Below, one piece after another: positions 1 to 6,967 of a DNA stretch of 13,314 nt. The stretch is from positions 1 through 13,314 of the forward strand of contig NZ_JAEDCO010000038.1 in NCBI RefSeq assembly GCF_016294135.1, written 5' to 3'. The notes below the pieces were generated by a model that did not search any database, was not told the origin of the DNA, and saw nothing but the letters and a program-made list of their open reading frames with translations. Source of the DNA: Methanobrevibacter ruminantium (GTDB lineage: Archaea > Methanobacteriota > Methanobacteria > Methanobacteriales > Methanobacteriaceae). Numbering within the stretch: position 1 is the stretch's first letter; each line of letters begins with the position of its first letter. Position numbers and translations under genes: made by a program.

Positions 1-2
1 TC

Positions 3-56
3 TCAAATGGTCAAATTGAAAAAATAAGCTCAAGAGGTTATCAACATCTCAAATAG
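3..56 (+). CDS. Possible C-terminal tail of an upstream gene (partial)
   Basis: Frame 3 is open from the window edge and encodes 17 residues ending in GYQHLK, then TAG at 54-56. The other two forward frames stop within the first 27 bases, so this is the only forward frame that could carry a gene in from the left. The peptide has no recognisable domain. An alternative is that this is simply intergenic DNA that happens to be open. A plausible promoter for the next gene lies just downstream, so the two genes would be separate transcription units. Confidence 0.3.
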   Translation, partial: SNGQIEKISSRGYQHLK

Positions 57-85
57 ACAATGCTTAACCTTGTTTCATTAATTGA

Positions 86-93
86 ATTTATAT
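86..93 (+). promoter_or_regulatory. Candidate archaeal TATA box for the radical SAM gene
   Basis: The octamer TTTATATC lies about 40-47 bases before the ATG at 133. An archaeal TATA box sits about 25 bases before the transcription start, which would place the start near 115 and leave a short leader carrying the ribosome site AGGTG at 124-128. The surroundings are AT-rich, so a chance match is possible. Confidence 0.4.
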
Positions 94-132
94 CAATCAT
101 TATAATTTCTAAACAATTATATCAGGTGTTTT

Positions 133-1167
133 ATGATGAAGGAATCCAGCTTTTACACTAAACTCTACGAAGGGAATTCATCAAGTGAAAAACCAGTCCA
201 ATGCAATCTATGCGGAAGGATGTGCAAGATAGCCAATGATGGTTTAGGATTCTGCAAGACACAAAAAAACATTGAAGGAAAATTATATTCTTTAAATTAT
301 CATAGAATAGCTTCATGCCATACAGACCCTATTGAGAAGAAGCCGTTGTATCACTTCTTGCCTGGTTCCTCAACATACTCAATAGGAGGTTTTGGGTGTA
401 ATTTCTCATGTTTGAACTGTCAGAACTATATGCTTTCAATGAATTCTTATGATGAATTCAACTCAACTCAAATACTACCAGAAACCATCGTTAAAAATGC
501 TATTAATGACAATTGCCTATCGATTTCTTGGACCTATAATGAACCTACGCTATACTTTGACTTCGCCCGTGAAACCTCCTTGATTTCACATAAGGAAAAT
601 CTTAAAAATGCATATGTTTCCAATGGCTATATGAGTGAGGAATCATTAGATGAAACACTGAAATTTATTGACGCTTTTAATATTGACTTGAAGTTCTTTG
701 ATGACAGTCTCTATAGGGAAATTTGCGGCGGTGAATTGGACATTGTTCTTGACAATCTAAAAATCATTCATGATGCAAAAAATAAATATGGTACTCATTT
801 GGAAATAACCACTCTTTTGATAAATGACTTGAATACAGATGAAGACCACATAAGATCAATCTGCAATTTCGTATTGGAGGAATTGGGGAAAGAGGTTCCC
901 ATTCACTTTTCAAGGTTTTTCCCAATGCATAAGATGAGCGATGAAAACCCAACAAAAACAGATTACCTTTTAAGGGCTAAGGAAATAGCTATAGATATGG
1001 GTATTGAATATGTTTATTTGGGAAACATGCCTGCTGACAACAATAGCTATTGCCCTAATTGCGGTGAACTTTTGATTGCAAGGGAAAGATATTGCAACAG
1101 CGATAAAAAAAGAATAAGGGATGGCCATTGCATTAATTGCGGGCATGAATTAAATTTCATTTTATAA
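133..1167 (+). CDS. amrS: AmmeMemoRadiSam-type radical SAM enzyme (AmrS / PflA-like)
   Basis: Cytoplasmic radical SAM protein of the AmmeMemoRadiSam family, related to pyruvate formate-lyase activating enzymes; the physiological substrate is not established. The radical SAM cluster motif GCNFSCLNC supplies cysteines 89, 93 and 96 (CxxxCxxC). The signature HTDPIEKKPLYHFLPG spans residues 63-78, TYNEPT lies near 134-139 and HFSRFFP near 258-264, all typical of this family. An N-terminal cysteine set (C24, C27, C31, C41) and a C-terminal zinc-ribbon-like set (C307, C310, C321, C333, C336) frame the TIM-barrel core. The 344-residue length fits full-length members. AGGTG at 124-128 serves either ATG 133 (4 bases away) or ATG 136 (7 bases away), so the start could be one codon later. 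The family's usual partners, Memo and AMMECR1, are not in the window. The gene converges on the minus-strand cluster. Confidence 0.88.
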   Translation: MMKESSFYTKLYEGNSSSEKPVQCNLCGRMCKIANDGLGFCKTQKNIEGKLYSLNYHRIASCHTDPIEKKPLYHFLPGSSTYSIGGFGCNFSCLNCQNYMLSMNSYDEFNSTQILPETIVKNAINDNCLSISWTYNEPTLYFDFARETSLISHKENLKNAYVSNGYMSEESLDETLKFIDAFNIDLKFFDDSLYREICGGELDIVLDNLKIIHDAKNKYGTHLEITTLLINDLNTDEDHIRSICNFVLEELGKEVPIHFSRFFPMHKMSDENPTKTDYLLRAKEIAIDMGIEYVYLGNMPADNNSYCPNCGELLIARERYCNSDKKRIRDGHCINCGHELNFIL

Positions 1168-1182
1168 TATCCGCCATTACTA

Positions 1183-1215
1183 TTTTTTTAATTTATTCAT
1201 TGAAAGTTTTTTTTT
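1183..1215 (+). terminator. T-rich archaeal terminator after the radical SAM gene
   Basis: Two T runs follow the stop codon, T7 at 1183-1189 and T9 at 1207-1215, with no convincing hairpin. Archaeal RNA polymerase commonly terminates at such runs. They occupy most of the 150-base convergent gap with the minus-strand cluster, which holds nothing else recognisable; a weaker T5 (minus strand) at 1299-1303 could serve the opposite transcript. Confidence 0.5.
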
Positions 1216-1317
1216 AAAGTAAATAAAGTTTCAAAAAGCTTGAATGCAAAGTATTAAGTTTTGGTCATGATTCCATGAAAATAATGAAATAATTATTTAA
1301 AAATTATAAAGTGTTGC

Positions 1318-3240
1318 TTATTTCCAGACTCTCTTGACAATTCTTTCAGTTGCTCTACCATCATCAATGCTGCAAAACCTTTCATAGAACTCATCATATT
1401 TCTCTCCAAAATCATCAACTACATTGTCAATGTTTTTTATATTGTCAATCACCTCTTCTGTAGAGAAAAGCAGGGGTCCTGGAACATCCTTATGGATATC
1501 AATATAAAATCCTCTTAAAACATGCTCATATTTATCAAGATCGTATGTAAAGAAAAGAATAGGTCTTTTAAGATTTGCAAAGTCAAAGAATACACTGGAA
1601 TAATCTGTTATTAAAATATCTGAGATTAAGTATAATTCTGCTATATCATCATATTTTGACACGTCTATTGCAAATCCTTTATAATTACTTAAATCTAACT
1701 TATTGGCTATGAAGTAATGGGTTCTAATGAGGATAATATATTCTTCGCTAAATTCATCTTTCAATTTGTCTAGGTCAAGTTTTAAATTGAATTTATATTC
1801 GCCTATATCGTAAAAATCATCATCTCTCCAAGTTGGGGCATATAAAATGATTTTTTTATCTTCAGGAAGATTCAAATTCTTTTTTATTTCTCTCACATCT
1901 TTTTCACTAGCATTGTATAAAATGTCGTTTCGAGGATATCCTACCTCTAGTATTTCTCCTTCATATAGAAAAGCGCTTTTTAAGATTTCACTAGTATATC
2001 TATTTGGAGATACTAGGTAATTCCATTCCTTAGCGTTTTTTACATATGTTTTTTTGATTCCTGGGCTACCTGAATGGATATTGCCTATATCCAAACCAAG
2101 TCTTTTAAGTGGGGTTCCATGCCAAGTGGATAGAATAACTTGTTGAGGTCTTTTTAAAAGTTTAAAAGGTTGTCTTCCATTAGTTACCCAATATTTTGAA
2201 GTTGCAATGTAATAAAAATATTTTAGTGAATCTCTTTTTACTTTTTTTGGTTTTCCTGGAATATTAGTATTTTTATCATTAATAATCCAAATATATTCAA
2301 ATTTATCCCCGTATTCCTCTAATAAGTATTGGTAGATATATTTTGGACTATCCGTATAAAAATCTCCTCTAAAGCTAATTAAACAAATTCTATTGTCTTT
2401 AATTTTCATTTTATTAAATATATTCAAATAGATTGTTTGAACAAGCAAATCCCAATTTAAATTATTGATTATTTCTTTAAATTTTGCTTTAGCTAATCTA
2501 AAGTTAATGTATTTAGTGACTGATTTTAAATCGTGATTTTGTAAAGCAATTATTTCTTTTTTGTAATTTTTTATATTATCGATATCTAAATCTTTGGAAA
2601 CTTGTGATATTTTATCAAAGTTTTCATTTCTCCACTTTTTATCAGATCTAAACATTTTTGAATATATGTTTAAGTAATATGATAATATTTTTTCATTAAT
2701 CGCTGATTTTAATACATCTTTTTTATTTTTGTCATTAAATTCTTCGATTGATTCCTTTATTTTTTCATATTCCTCTATGGAATATTTGAAGTAATCGATA
2801 TTCGCTTCATCTGTCAATGATGGTGAATTTATGCTATCATCTCGCTGTCTTTTTGCATACAGTGCATTTTCGGCTGATTTAAAGTTATTAGATTTATTAA
2901 TCGCTTTTATCATGAATGAGTAATCTGAGAAATATTTTTTTTCTTCATCAAATCTTATTTCTTTAACTATTTCTTTTTTTATTAAAGAATGTAGTGCGGA
3001 AAAGATATCTGCACTTTCTGAATCTTTTAAAGTAAGAAGTTCCATGAAATACTCTAAATCTGAGGAATTTTTTCTGGTTAAGAATAGATTATCCCTTTTT
3101 TCAAGTTCCTCATCAAAGCGATCTTTTATATAAAGTGTTTCCATTCTTTCTCCATTTATAAAATCAGCATTTGTTTTTTTTGAGACTTCAATTAATTTAT
3201 CCAATCCTCCTTTGAATATGTAGTCATCCCCATCAAACAT
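1318..3240 (-). CDS. CDP-glycerol glycerophosphotransferase with the rear half of a GT2 domain
   Basis: The protein (640 aa from the ATG at 3240) opens with MFDGDDYIF, the metal-binding DxD strand of a GT-A family 2 glycosyltransferase, and continues through the rear part of that domain to about residue 130. A charged linker follows (about 140-280). The C-terminal half (about 285-640) is a TagF/TagB-type glycerophosphotransferase (Pfam Glyphos_transf): WHGTPLK at 373-379 with His374, YAPTWRDD at 467-474, RTHYF with His508, and TDYSSVFFD at 545-553. The two histidines correspond to the catalytic pair known in TagF, which transfers glycerol phosphate from CDP-glycerol to a growing chain. The front half of the GT2 domain is encoded just upstream (3233-3517) in another frame, so the intact ancestor was probably a bifunctional protein of about 730 residues. 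The ATG overlaps the upstream stop; GGAG lies only 3 bases before it, so reinitiation is possible but not convincing. No membrane segment is visible, as expected for peripheral enzymes of this type. Confidence 0.85.
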   Translation of the reverse strand: MFDGDDYIFKGGLDKLIEVSKKTNADFINGERMETLYIKDRFDEELEKRDNLFLTRKNSSDLEYFMELLTLKDSESADIFSALHSLIKKEIVKEIRFDEEKKYFSDYSFMIKAINKSNNFKSAENALYAKRQRDDSINSPSLTDEANIDYFKYSIEEYEKIKESIEEFNDKNKKDVLKSAINEKILSYYLNIYSKMFRSDKKWRNENFDKISQVSKDLDIDNIKNYKKEIIALQNHDLKSVTKYINFRLAKAKFKEIINNLNWDLLVQTIYLNIFNKMKIKDNRICLISFRGDFYTDSPKYIYQYLLEEYGDKFEYIWIINDKNTNIPGKPKKVKRDSLKYFYYIATSKYWVTNGRQPFKLLKRPQQVILSTWHGTPLKRLGLDIGNIHSGSPGIKKTYVKNAKEWNYLVSPNRYTSEILKSAFLYEGEILEVGYPRNDILYNASEKDVREIKKNLNLPEDKKIILYAPTWRDDDFYDIGEYKFNLKLDLDKLKDEFSEEYIILIRTHYFIANKLDLSNYKGFAIDVSKYDDIAELYLISDILITDYSSVFFDFANLKRPILFFTYDLDKYEHVLRGFYIDIHKDVPGPLLFSTEEVIDNIKNIDNVVDDFGEKYDEFYERFCSIDDGRATERIVKRVWK

Positions 3241-3517
3241 ATTCTCCGGTAGCTATTTCGAGTCCCATATTTCTTGCTTTTGATACTCCAATAGAATTGT
3301 CAAATGATTTTACAATAATGTTTAAATCCTTTTCATATTCCTTTATCAATGCATTTACAGTATAAATATTTGTTGAATCTTCTTTGTTTTCACTTATTCC
3401 ATTTAGAATAATGATTGTTTCGATATCCTCTAGGTTTTCTTCCCTTAAACTTTGAAGACAATCTTTTAAATATCTTTTTTCACTATTGAATGGAATAATA
3501 ATACTAATAAATGTCAT
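3233..3517 (-). pseudogene. N-terminal half of a GT2 glycosyltransferase, cut by a frameshift
   Basis: The 94 residues begin with FISIIIPFNSE, the first beta strand of a GT-A fold, and run through SIGVSKARNMGLEIATGEYV, the conserved helix and strand just before the DxD motif. TGA then stops the frame at 3235-3233, while the DxD strand (FDGDD) continues in the next frame from 3240. Compared with the intact GT2 of this window (GEYIVFFDSDD), two residues plus the frame are missing at this point, equal to an 8-base deletion. The start ATG at 3517 has a good AAGTGA ribosome site, and only 42 bases separate it from the preceding tagF-like gene. It is best read as the front part of the gene at 1318-3240. 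A split but translated pair is the alternative. Confidence 0.75.
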
Positions 3518-3559
3518 TTTATCACTTGAATTAAATCTATTAATGAAGTCATCTCATGA

Positions 3560-4744
3560 CTATTTTAAACTTTTTATTAATTTTATTATGTTGTCTGATG
3601 CATTTCCATCATCGAATTCATTATATTTCTCTTGGAAAGCCAGGTATTTATCACCGTATTTTTCAAAATACTCTTCTTCTGTGTTGTTTTTTATAAAATC
3701 AATAAGTTCTTCTGTAGTTTCTAGCAGGGGTCCTGGAACTGTGTTTATGTCAAAGTAAAAGTCCCTTAAATTGTCTTTGTAGAATTTCATGTCATATGTG
3801 AAGAATAGGATTGGCCTGTTTAATAGAGAATAATCAAACATTACTGAAGAGTAATCTGTTATTAAAATGTCAGAGATAAGATAAAGTTCTTGAATGTCCC
3901 ACATTTCATTGCATTCAACAACGAAATCATCATATTCTGCCCAATCTATTCTGTCCTTTACAAGGTAATGGAATTTCACTATCAAAACGTAATCATCAGA
4001 TAAAGCATTTTGCATGGTTTTAAAATCCATTTCTGTTGCAAATTTATAGACTCCACTTTGGTAAAATTCATTATCTCGCCAAGTTGGTGCATAAAGAATA
4101 ATTTTTTTGTATTTATCTATACCAAGTTTATTTTTTATCTCATTTATCTTGGTTTCATTGTTTTCATTGATTAGGATGTCATTTCTAGGGTAGCCTATCT
4201 CAAGCATTTCGCCATTGAATGCAAATGCTCTTTTAAATATTTCAGATGAGTAGCTGTTTTGTGATATGAGATAATCCCAAACTGAAGTGCTTTCCTTGAA
4301 TTTTTGTTTATATTCTTCAATATCCTTGTGCCCGCTCATGTTTACCTTATCCATATCTAAAGCAAGCTTTTTAAGAGGGGTGCCATGCCATGTTTGAATG
4401 TATTTTGTATCATTGCTTTTTTTAAGGTAGTATTGATGTCTTGAATCAAATATCCAGAATTTACTTCTAAGGCTGTAGTATAAAAAATTAGCCCCTGATC
4501 TTTTAATCTTTAAACAGTTTCCAGGTATTTCAATTTCCAGATTCTGCACTGACCATACACATTTGTATTTTTTATCTAAACCTTGATTTACCATTTCTTC
4601 ATAGATATAACGTGGATTTCCAGTGTAGTTTCGGCCATTACTGCTTTCAAACATTATGACGTTATTTTTAACAGGAATAAAATGGGATGATAAATTATAC
4701 CCTGCAATTACTATTCTTTTTATCATTTCTTTAAGATTTAACAT
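3560..4744 (-). CDS. CDP-glycerol glycerophosphotransferase, TagB/TagF-like
   Basis: Stand-alone glycerophosphotransferase domain of 394 aa, expected to transfer glycerol phosphate (or a similar polyol phosphate) from its CDP form to a lipid-linked or polymer acceptor on the inner membrane face. Motifs run in the same order as in the neighbouring longer protein: WHGTPLKK at 119-126 (His120), GYPRNDI at 184-190, YAPTWRDN at 218-225, KFHYL with His259, and TDYSSVMFDY at 296-305. The length is close to that of bacterial TagB, which adds the first glycerol phosphate, whereas TagF polymerases are longer. A primase role is therefore possible, but this is inferred from length only. A short hydrophobic, basic N-terminus (IKRIVIAGYNL) may help membrane contact. 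The ribosome site before ATG 4744 is weak (GGGAATGA). The gene sits 48 bases after the LicC-like gene and 42 bases before the GT2 fragment, which fits co-transcription. Confidence 0.87.
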   Translation of the reverse strand: MLNLKEMIKRIVIAGYNLSSHFIPVKNNVIMFESSNGRNYTGNPRYIYEEMVNQGLDKKYKCVWSVQNLEIEIPGNCLKIKRSGANFLYYSLRSKFWIFDSRHQYYLKKSNDTKYIQTWHGTPLKKLALDMDKVNMSGHKDIEEYKQKFKESTSVWDYLISQNSYSSEIFKRAFAFNGEMLEIGYPRNDILINENNETKINEIKNKLGIDKYKKIILYAPTWRDNEFYQSGVYKFATEMDFKTMQNALSDDYVLIVKFHYLVKDRIDWAEYDDFVVECNEMWDIQELYLISDILITDYSSVMFDYSLLNRPILFFTYDMKFYKDNLRDFYFDINTVPGPLLETTEELIDFIKNNTEEEYFEKYGDKYLAFQEKYNEFDDGNASDNIIKLIKSLK

Positions 4745-4792
4745 AGTTTCATTCCCATTAATATTAGATTAATTTTTTTAACTTTTCATGTT

Positions 4793-5572
4793 TTAACTTT
4801 TAGTTTTGTTTTCCAATTCTTCCACTAGGATTTGAGCATTTTCCCAGTCTGTGTGGTCATCTATTTCAGTCCATTTAAGGCCATTGGTCAGTACATAGTC
4901 AATGATTGTGGTTTCACTCAAGTCCTTGTATGCAAAGTCATAGTAGTTTTGAGGGTCTTCCTCTATCTTTTCTTCAAGTATTCTATTGAATTGAACAATA
5001 TCATCTGCAACTACTTTTGACACTCCAATGAATTCCCCAGAAGATGATGGAATATCCAAGCCTTTACCGATGTCTTCAATCCTTCCGTTAGCTATTGAAT
5101 TGTCCTTGTTCAATGATTCATTTGCAATGATAAGCTTGAATGATTCTTCATTAAGCTCTTTAAAATTATCAACAATCATACTTGTGTTTTTGGTTTCTGC
5201 AAGTCTTGATATGATTTCTGGATCAACCACATTGTCTCCGTTAACTAGAATGAAATCATCCTTGTCATTTTCCTCAATGTACTTGCTTGCAATGTATGTT
5301 GATACTGAGGTATTGGTTACATCGTATTTTTCGTTTTCCAATACTTTTATTTCAATACCATATTTTTCACCTATTTCAGGGCATATGTTTTCCACAGTTT
5401 CCTTCTTATACCCTACAAGGACTATGAATTTTTCCATGCCTGCATCGATGCAGTTTTTAATCATTCTCTCAAGTAATGTCATATCGTTTATTTCAAGAAG
5501 TGCCTTTGGAATGTTGTCAGTCAATGGTCTTAATCTAGTTCCCATTCCAGCAGCAAGTATTACGCCTATCAT
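4793..5572 (-). CDS. LicC/IPCT-like nucleotidyltransferase (probable CTP:phospho-alcohol cytidylyltransferase)
   Basis: Rossmann-like NTP_transferase protein of 259 aa that should activate a phosphorylated alcohol with an NTP. The signature LAAGMGTRLRPLT near 6-18, followed by IPKALLEIN (21-29), is the nucleotide-binding loop with its lysine. GDNVVD near 114-119 supplies the metal-binding aspartate. The segment ENEKYDVTNTSVSTYIA resembles the region between these motifs in LicC (phosphocholine cytidylyltransferase) and in inositol-1-phosphate cytidylyltransferases, and the C-terminal EIDDHTDWENAQ matches the closing motif of the group. A LicD-family gene lies in the same cluster, which supports a LicC-like role. 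The substrate cannot be read from sequence, and a sugar-1-phosphate nucleotidyltransferase of another specificity remains possible. GAGG 7 bases before ATG 5572 supports the start. Confidence 0.78.
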   Translation of the reverse strand: MIGVILAAGMGTRLRPLTDNIPKALLEINDMTLLERMIKNCIDAGMEKFIVLVGYKKETVENICPEIGEKYGIEIKVLENEKYDVTNTSVSTYIASKYIEENDKDDFILVNGDNVVDPEIISRLAETKNTSMIVDNFKELNEESFKLIIANESLNKDNSIANGRIEDIGKGLDIPSSSGEFIGVSKVVADDIVQFNRILEEKIEEDPQNYYDFAYKDLSETTIIDYVLTNGLKWTEIDDHTDWENAQILVEELENKTKS

Positions 5573-5627
5573 TTCTTTTCCTCTTTTGTATTTTTTAAGT
5601 TAAATTGGATAATTGGGATTATTTTTA

Positions 5628-6941
5628 TTAAAATTTATTTTTTCCTCTTTCAAAAAGGTTGTTTTTCTTATATTTCATCCAGCCCTTGGTTGATTTGAGT
5701 TCTTTTATTTCTTCTCTCTGTTCTCTGTTCTTTTGTTTTAATTCTTTTATTTTTGCATTTTTTTCTTTTCTTATTTCTTCTTTTCTAGCTCTTATTTCTT
5801 CTTTTTTTATTCTCAATTGCCTTATTTCAGCATTTTTTTCTTTTCTTATTTCTTCTTTTTTTATTCTCAATTGCCTTATTTCAGCATTTTTCTCTTTTAT
5901 TTTAGCATTTGTAATTTGATTAGTTGATTTCTCATATTTTACAATGAGGATAATATTTTCAAAATCTTCCTTAAGTAATAGATTGTATTTAGCTTTTGAG
6001 AGTTCACCTATATCATCAAATGATTCCATTGGGAAAGTTTCAATCAATGGCACTATTTCACTTATCAAGGTTTCTTTAAACTCATCATCAGCTATGTCTA
6101 ATTGATTTATGAAAATGATAAAGTCATGCTTCAATAATTTTTTATAAAGGTGAGGGAGCAATGGTTTGTATTTTTCGTTTTCTTTTAGAAGAGCAATTAT
6201 TTCATTGGATATGAAAATGCGGTCTTTTAAATTTTTTATGTTTTCATTGCTTTGTGATATTGATTTATTTCCTTTTGCTCTAAATCTCCATTTATATACA
6301 ACTTCAGGATATATTCCAATTGAATCGGTTAAGCATTGGACTTGTGTTGAAAATAAAAGATCTTCAAATAATCTTTTTTCTAAAAATCTCAAATCATTTT
6401 TTATTAATAAATCTCTTTTAATGAATTTATTGCATGAGGTGGTATTCCATATTAATTCAGGATGCTCTAGGATATTTGTTCGTTCAACATATTCATCAAT
6501 ATTTGAATTTTTCTGCAATGTTTCAAACCATTCCACGCCATTATCATCGAATCTTTTAAAGTTGTATATTATCATATCTTGGGCATGTTCTTTAGCTTCA
6601 TTGTATAGTTTTTCATATGCATCAGTTTCTATTATGTCATCTGAATCAAAAAATACTATATATTCCCCTTTTGCTGCTTTTATACCTATGTTTCTTGTTA
6701 TTGATGGGCCTTGGTTTGTTTCATTGTTCATTACTTTTATTCTTTCATCATTTTGCGAAAAATCATTAACAATTTCTAAGGAATTGTCGGTACTGGCATC
6801 ATTAATACAGATTATTTCAATATTTTGCAATGTTTGATTCACTAAACAATCCAAACATTCTTCAAGATACTCTTCAGTGTTATAAACTGGAACGATAATA
6901 CTAACTAAAGGTTTTTCTATAGCTTCTTTTTCTATATCCAT
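5628..6941 (-). CDS. Family 2 glycosyltransferase with repetitive coiled-coil tail
   Basis: Cytoplasmic GT-A glycosyltransferase that should move a sugar from a nucleotide donor to a cell-surface glycan precursor. Numbering from the ATG at 6947: VSIIVPVYNTEEYLEECL at 15-32, IINDAST-type strand (ICINDASTD) at 46-54, NQGPSITRNIGI near 78-89, the metal-binding DSDD at 101-104, and FEDLLFS at 194-200 with the likely catalytic acidic pair. Residues about 345-420 are almost purely charged and helical, with an 18-residue unit starting EKNAEIRQL present twice (352-369, 370-387) and a diverged third partial copy, a strong coiled-coil candidate. The end contains STKGWMKYKK, a tail often seen after coiled coils in surface-glycan transferases. 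GGTGA at 6948-6952 directly abuts ATG 6947 but is 6 bases from ATG 6941, so the later start (437 aa) is chosen. The gene begins 26 bases after the gpsA-like stop. Confidence 0.88.
   Translation of the reverse strand: MDIEKEAIEKPLVSIIVPVYNTEEYLEECLDCLVNQTLQNIEIICINDASTDNSLEIVNDFSQNDERIKVMNNETNQGPSITRNIGIKAAKGEYIVFFDSDDIIETDAYEKLYNEAKEHAQDMIIYNFKRFDDNGVEWFETLQKNSNIDEYVERTNILEHPELIWNTTSCNKFIKRDLLIKNDLRFLEKRLFEDLLFSTQVQCLTDSIGIYPEVVYKWRFRAKGNKSISQSNENIKNLKDRIFISNEIIALLKENEKYKPLLPHLYKKLLKHDFIIFINQLDIADDEFKETLISEIVPLIETFPMESFDDIGELSKAKYNLLLKEDFENIILIVKYEKSTNQITNAKIKEKNAEIRQLRIKKEEIRKEKNAEIRQLRIKKEEIRARKEEIRKEKNAKIKELKQKNREQREEIKELKSTKGWMKYKKNNLFERGKNKF
5791..5898 (-). repeat. 54-nt in-frame tandem repeat in the glycosyltransferase coiled coil
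   Basis: Two adjacent 54-nt units, 5791-5844 and 5845-5898, are nearly identical; I see one difference, at 5838 versus 5892. A diverged third partial copy lies at about 5750-5790. Each unit encodes 18 residues, so copy-number change would lengthen or shorten the coiled coil without breaking the frame. Confidence 0.88.
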
Positions 6942-6967
6942 ATCCATTCACCGTTTCATGCTAAAAT

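Noticed and set aside
1168..1317. Small gene or RNA in the convergent gap
   Set aside because: Only 150 bases, T- and A-rich, no open frame with a ribosome site and no tRNA-like structure visible; terminator function suffices.
3225..3260. Programmed ribosomal frameshift joining the two GT2 halves
   Set aside because: A +1 shift at the TGA would give GEYV directly followed by DGDD, dropping conserved strand residues, and there is no obvious slippery site or downstream structure. A deletion explains the motif loss better.
5028..5603. 191-codon open frame on the plus strand
   Set aside because: Antisense to the LicC-like gene, which carries the full nucleotidyltransferase signature.
6166..6837. 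223-codon open frame on the plus strand
   Set aside because: Antisense shadow of the GT2 gene; no recognisable domain, and its serine and phenylalanine richness is what the reverse of an AT-rich coding strand gives.
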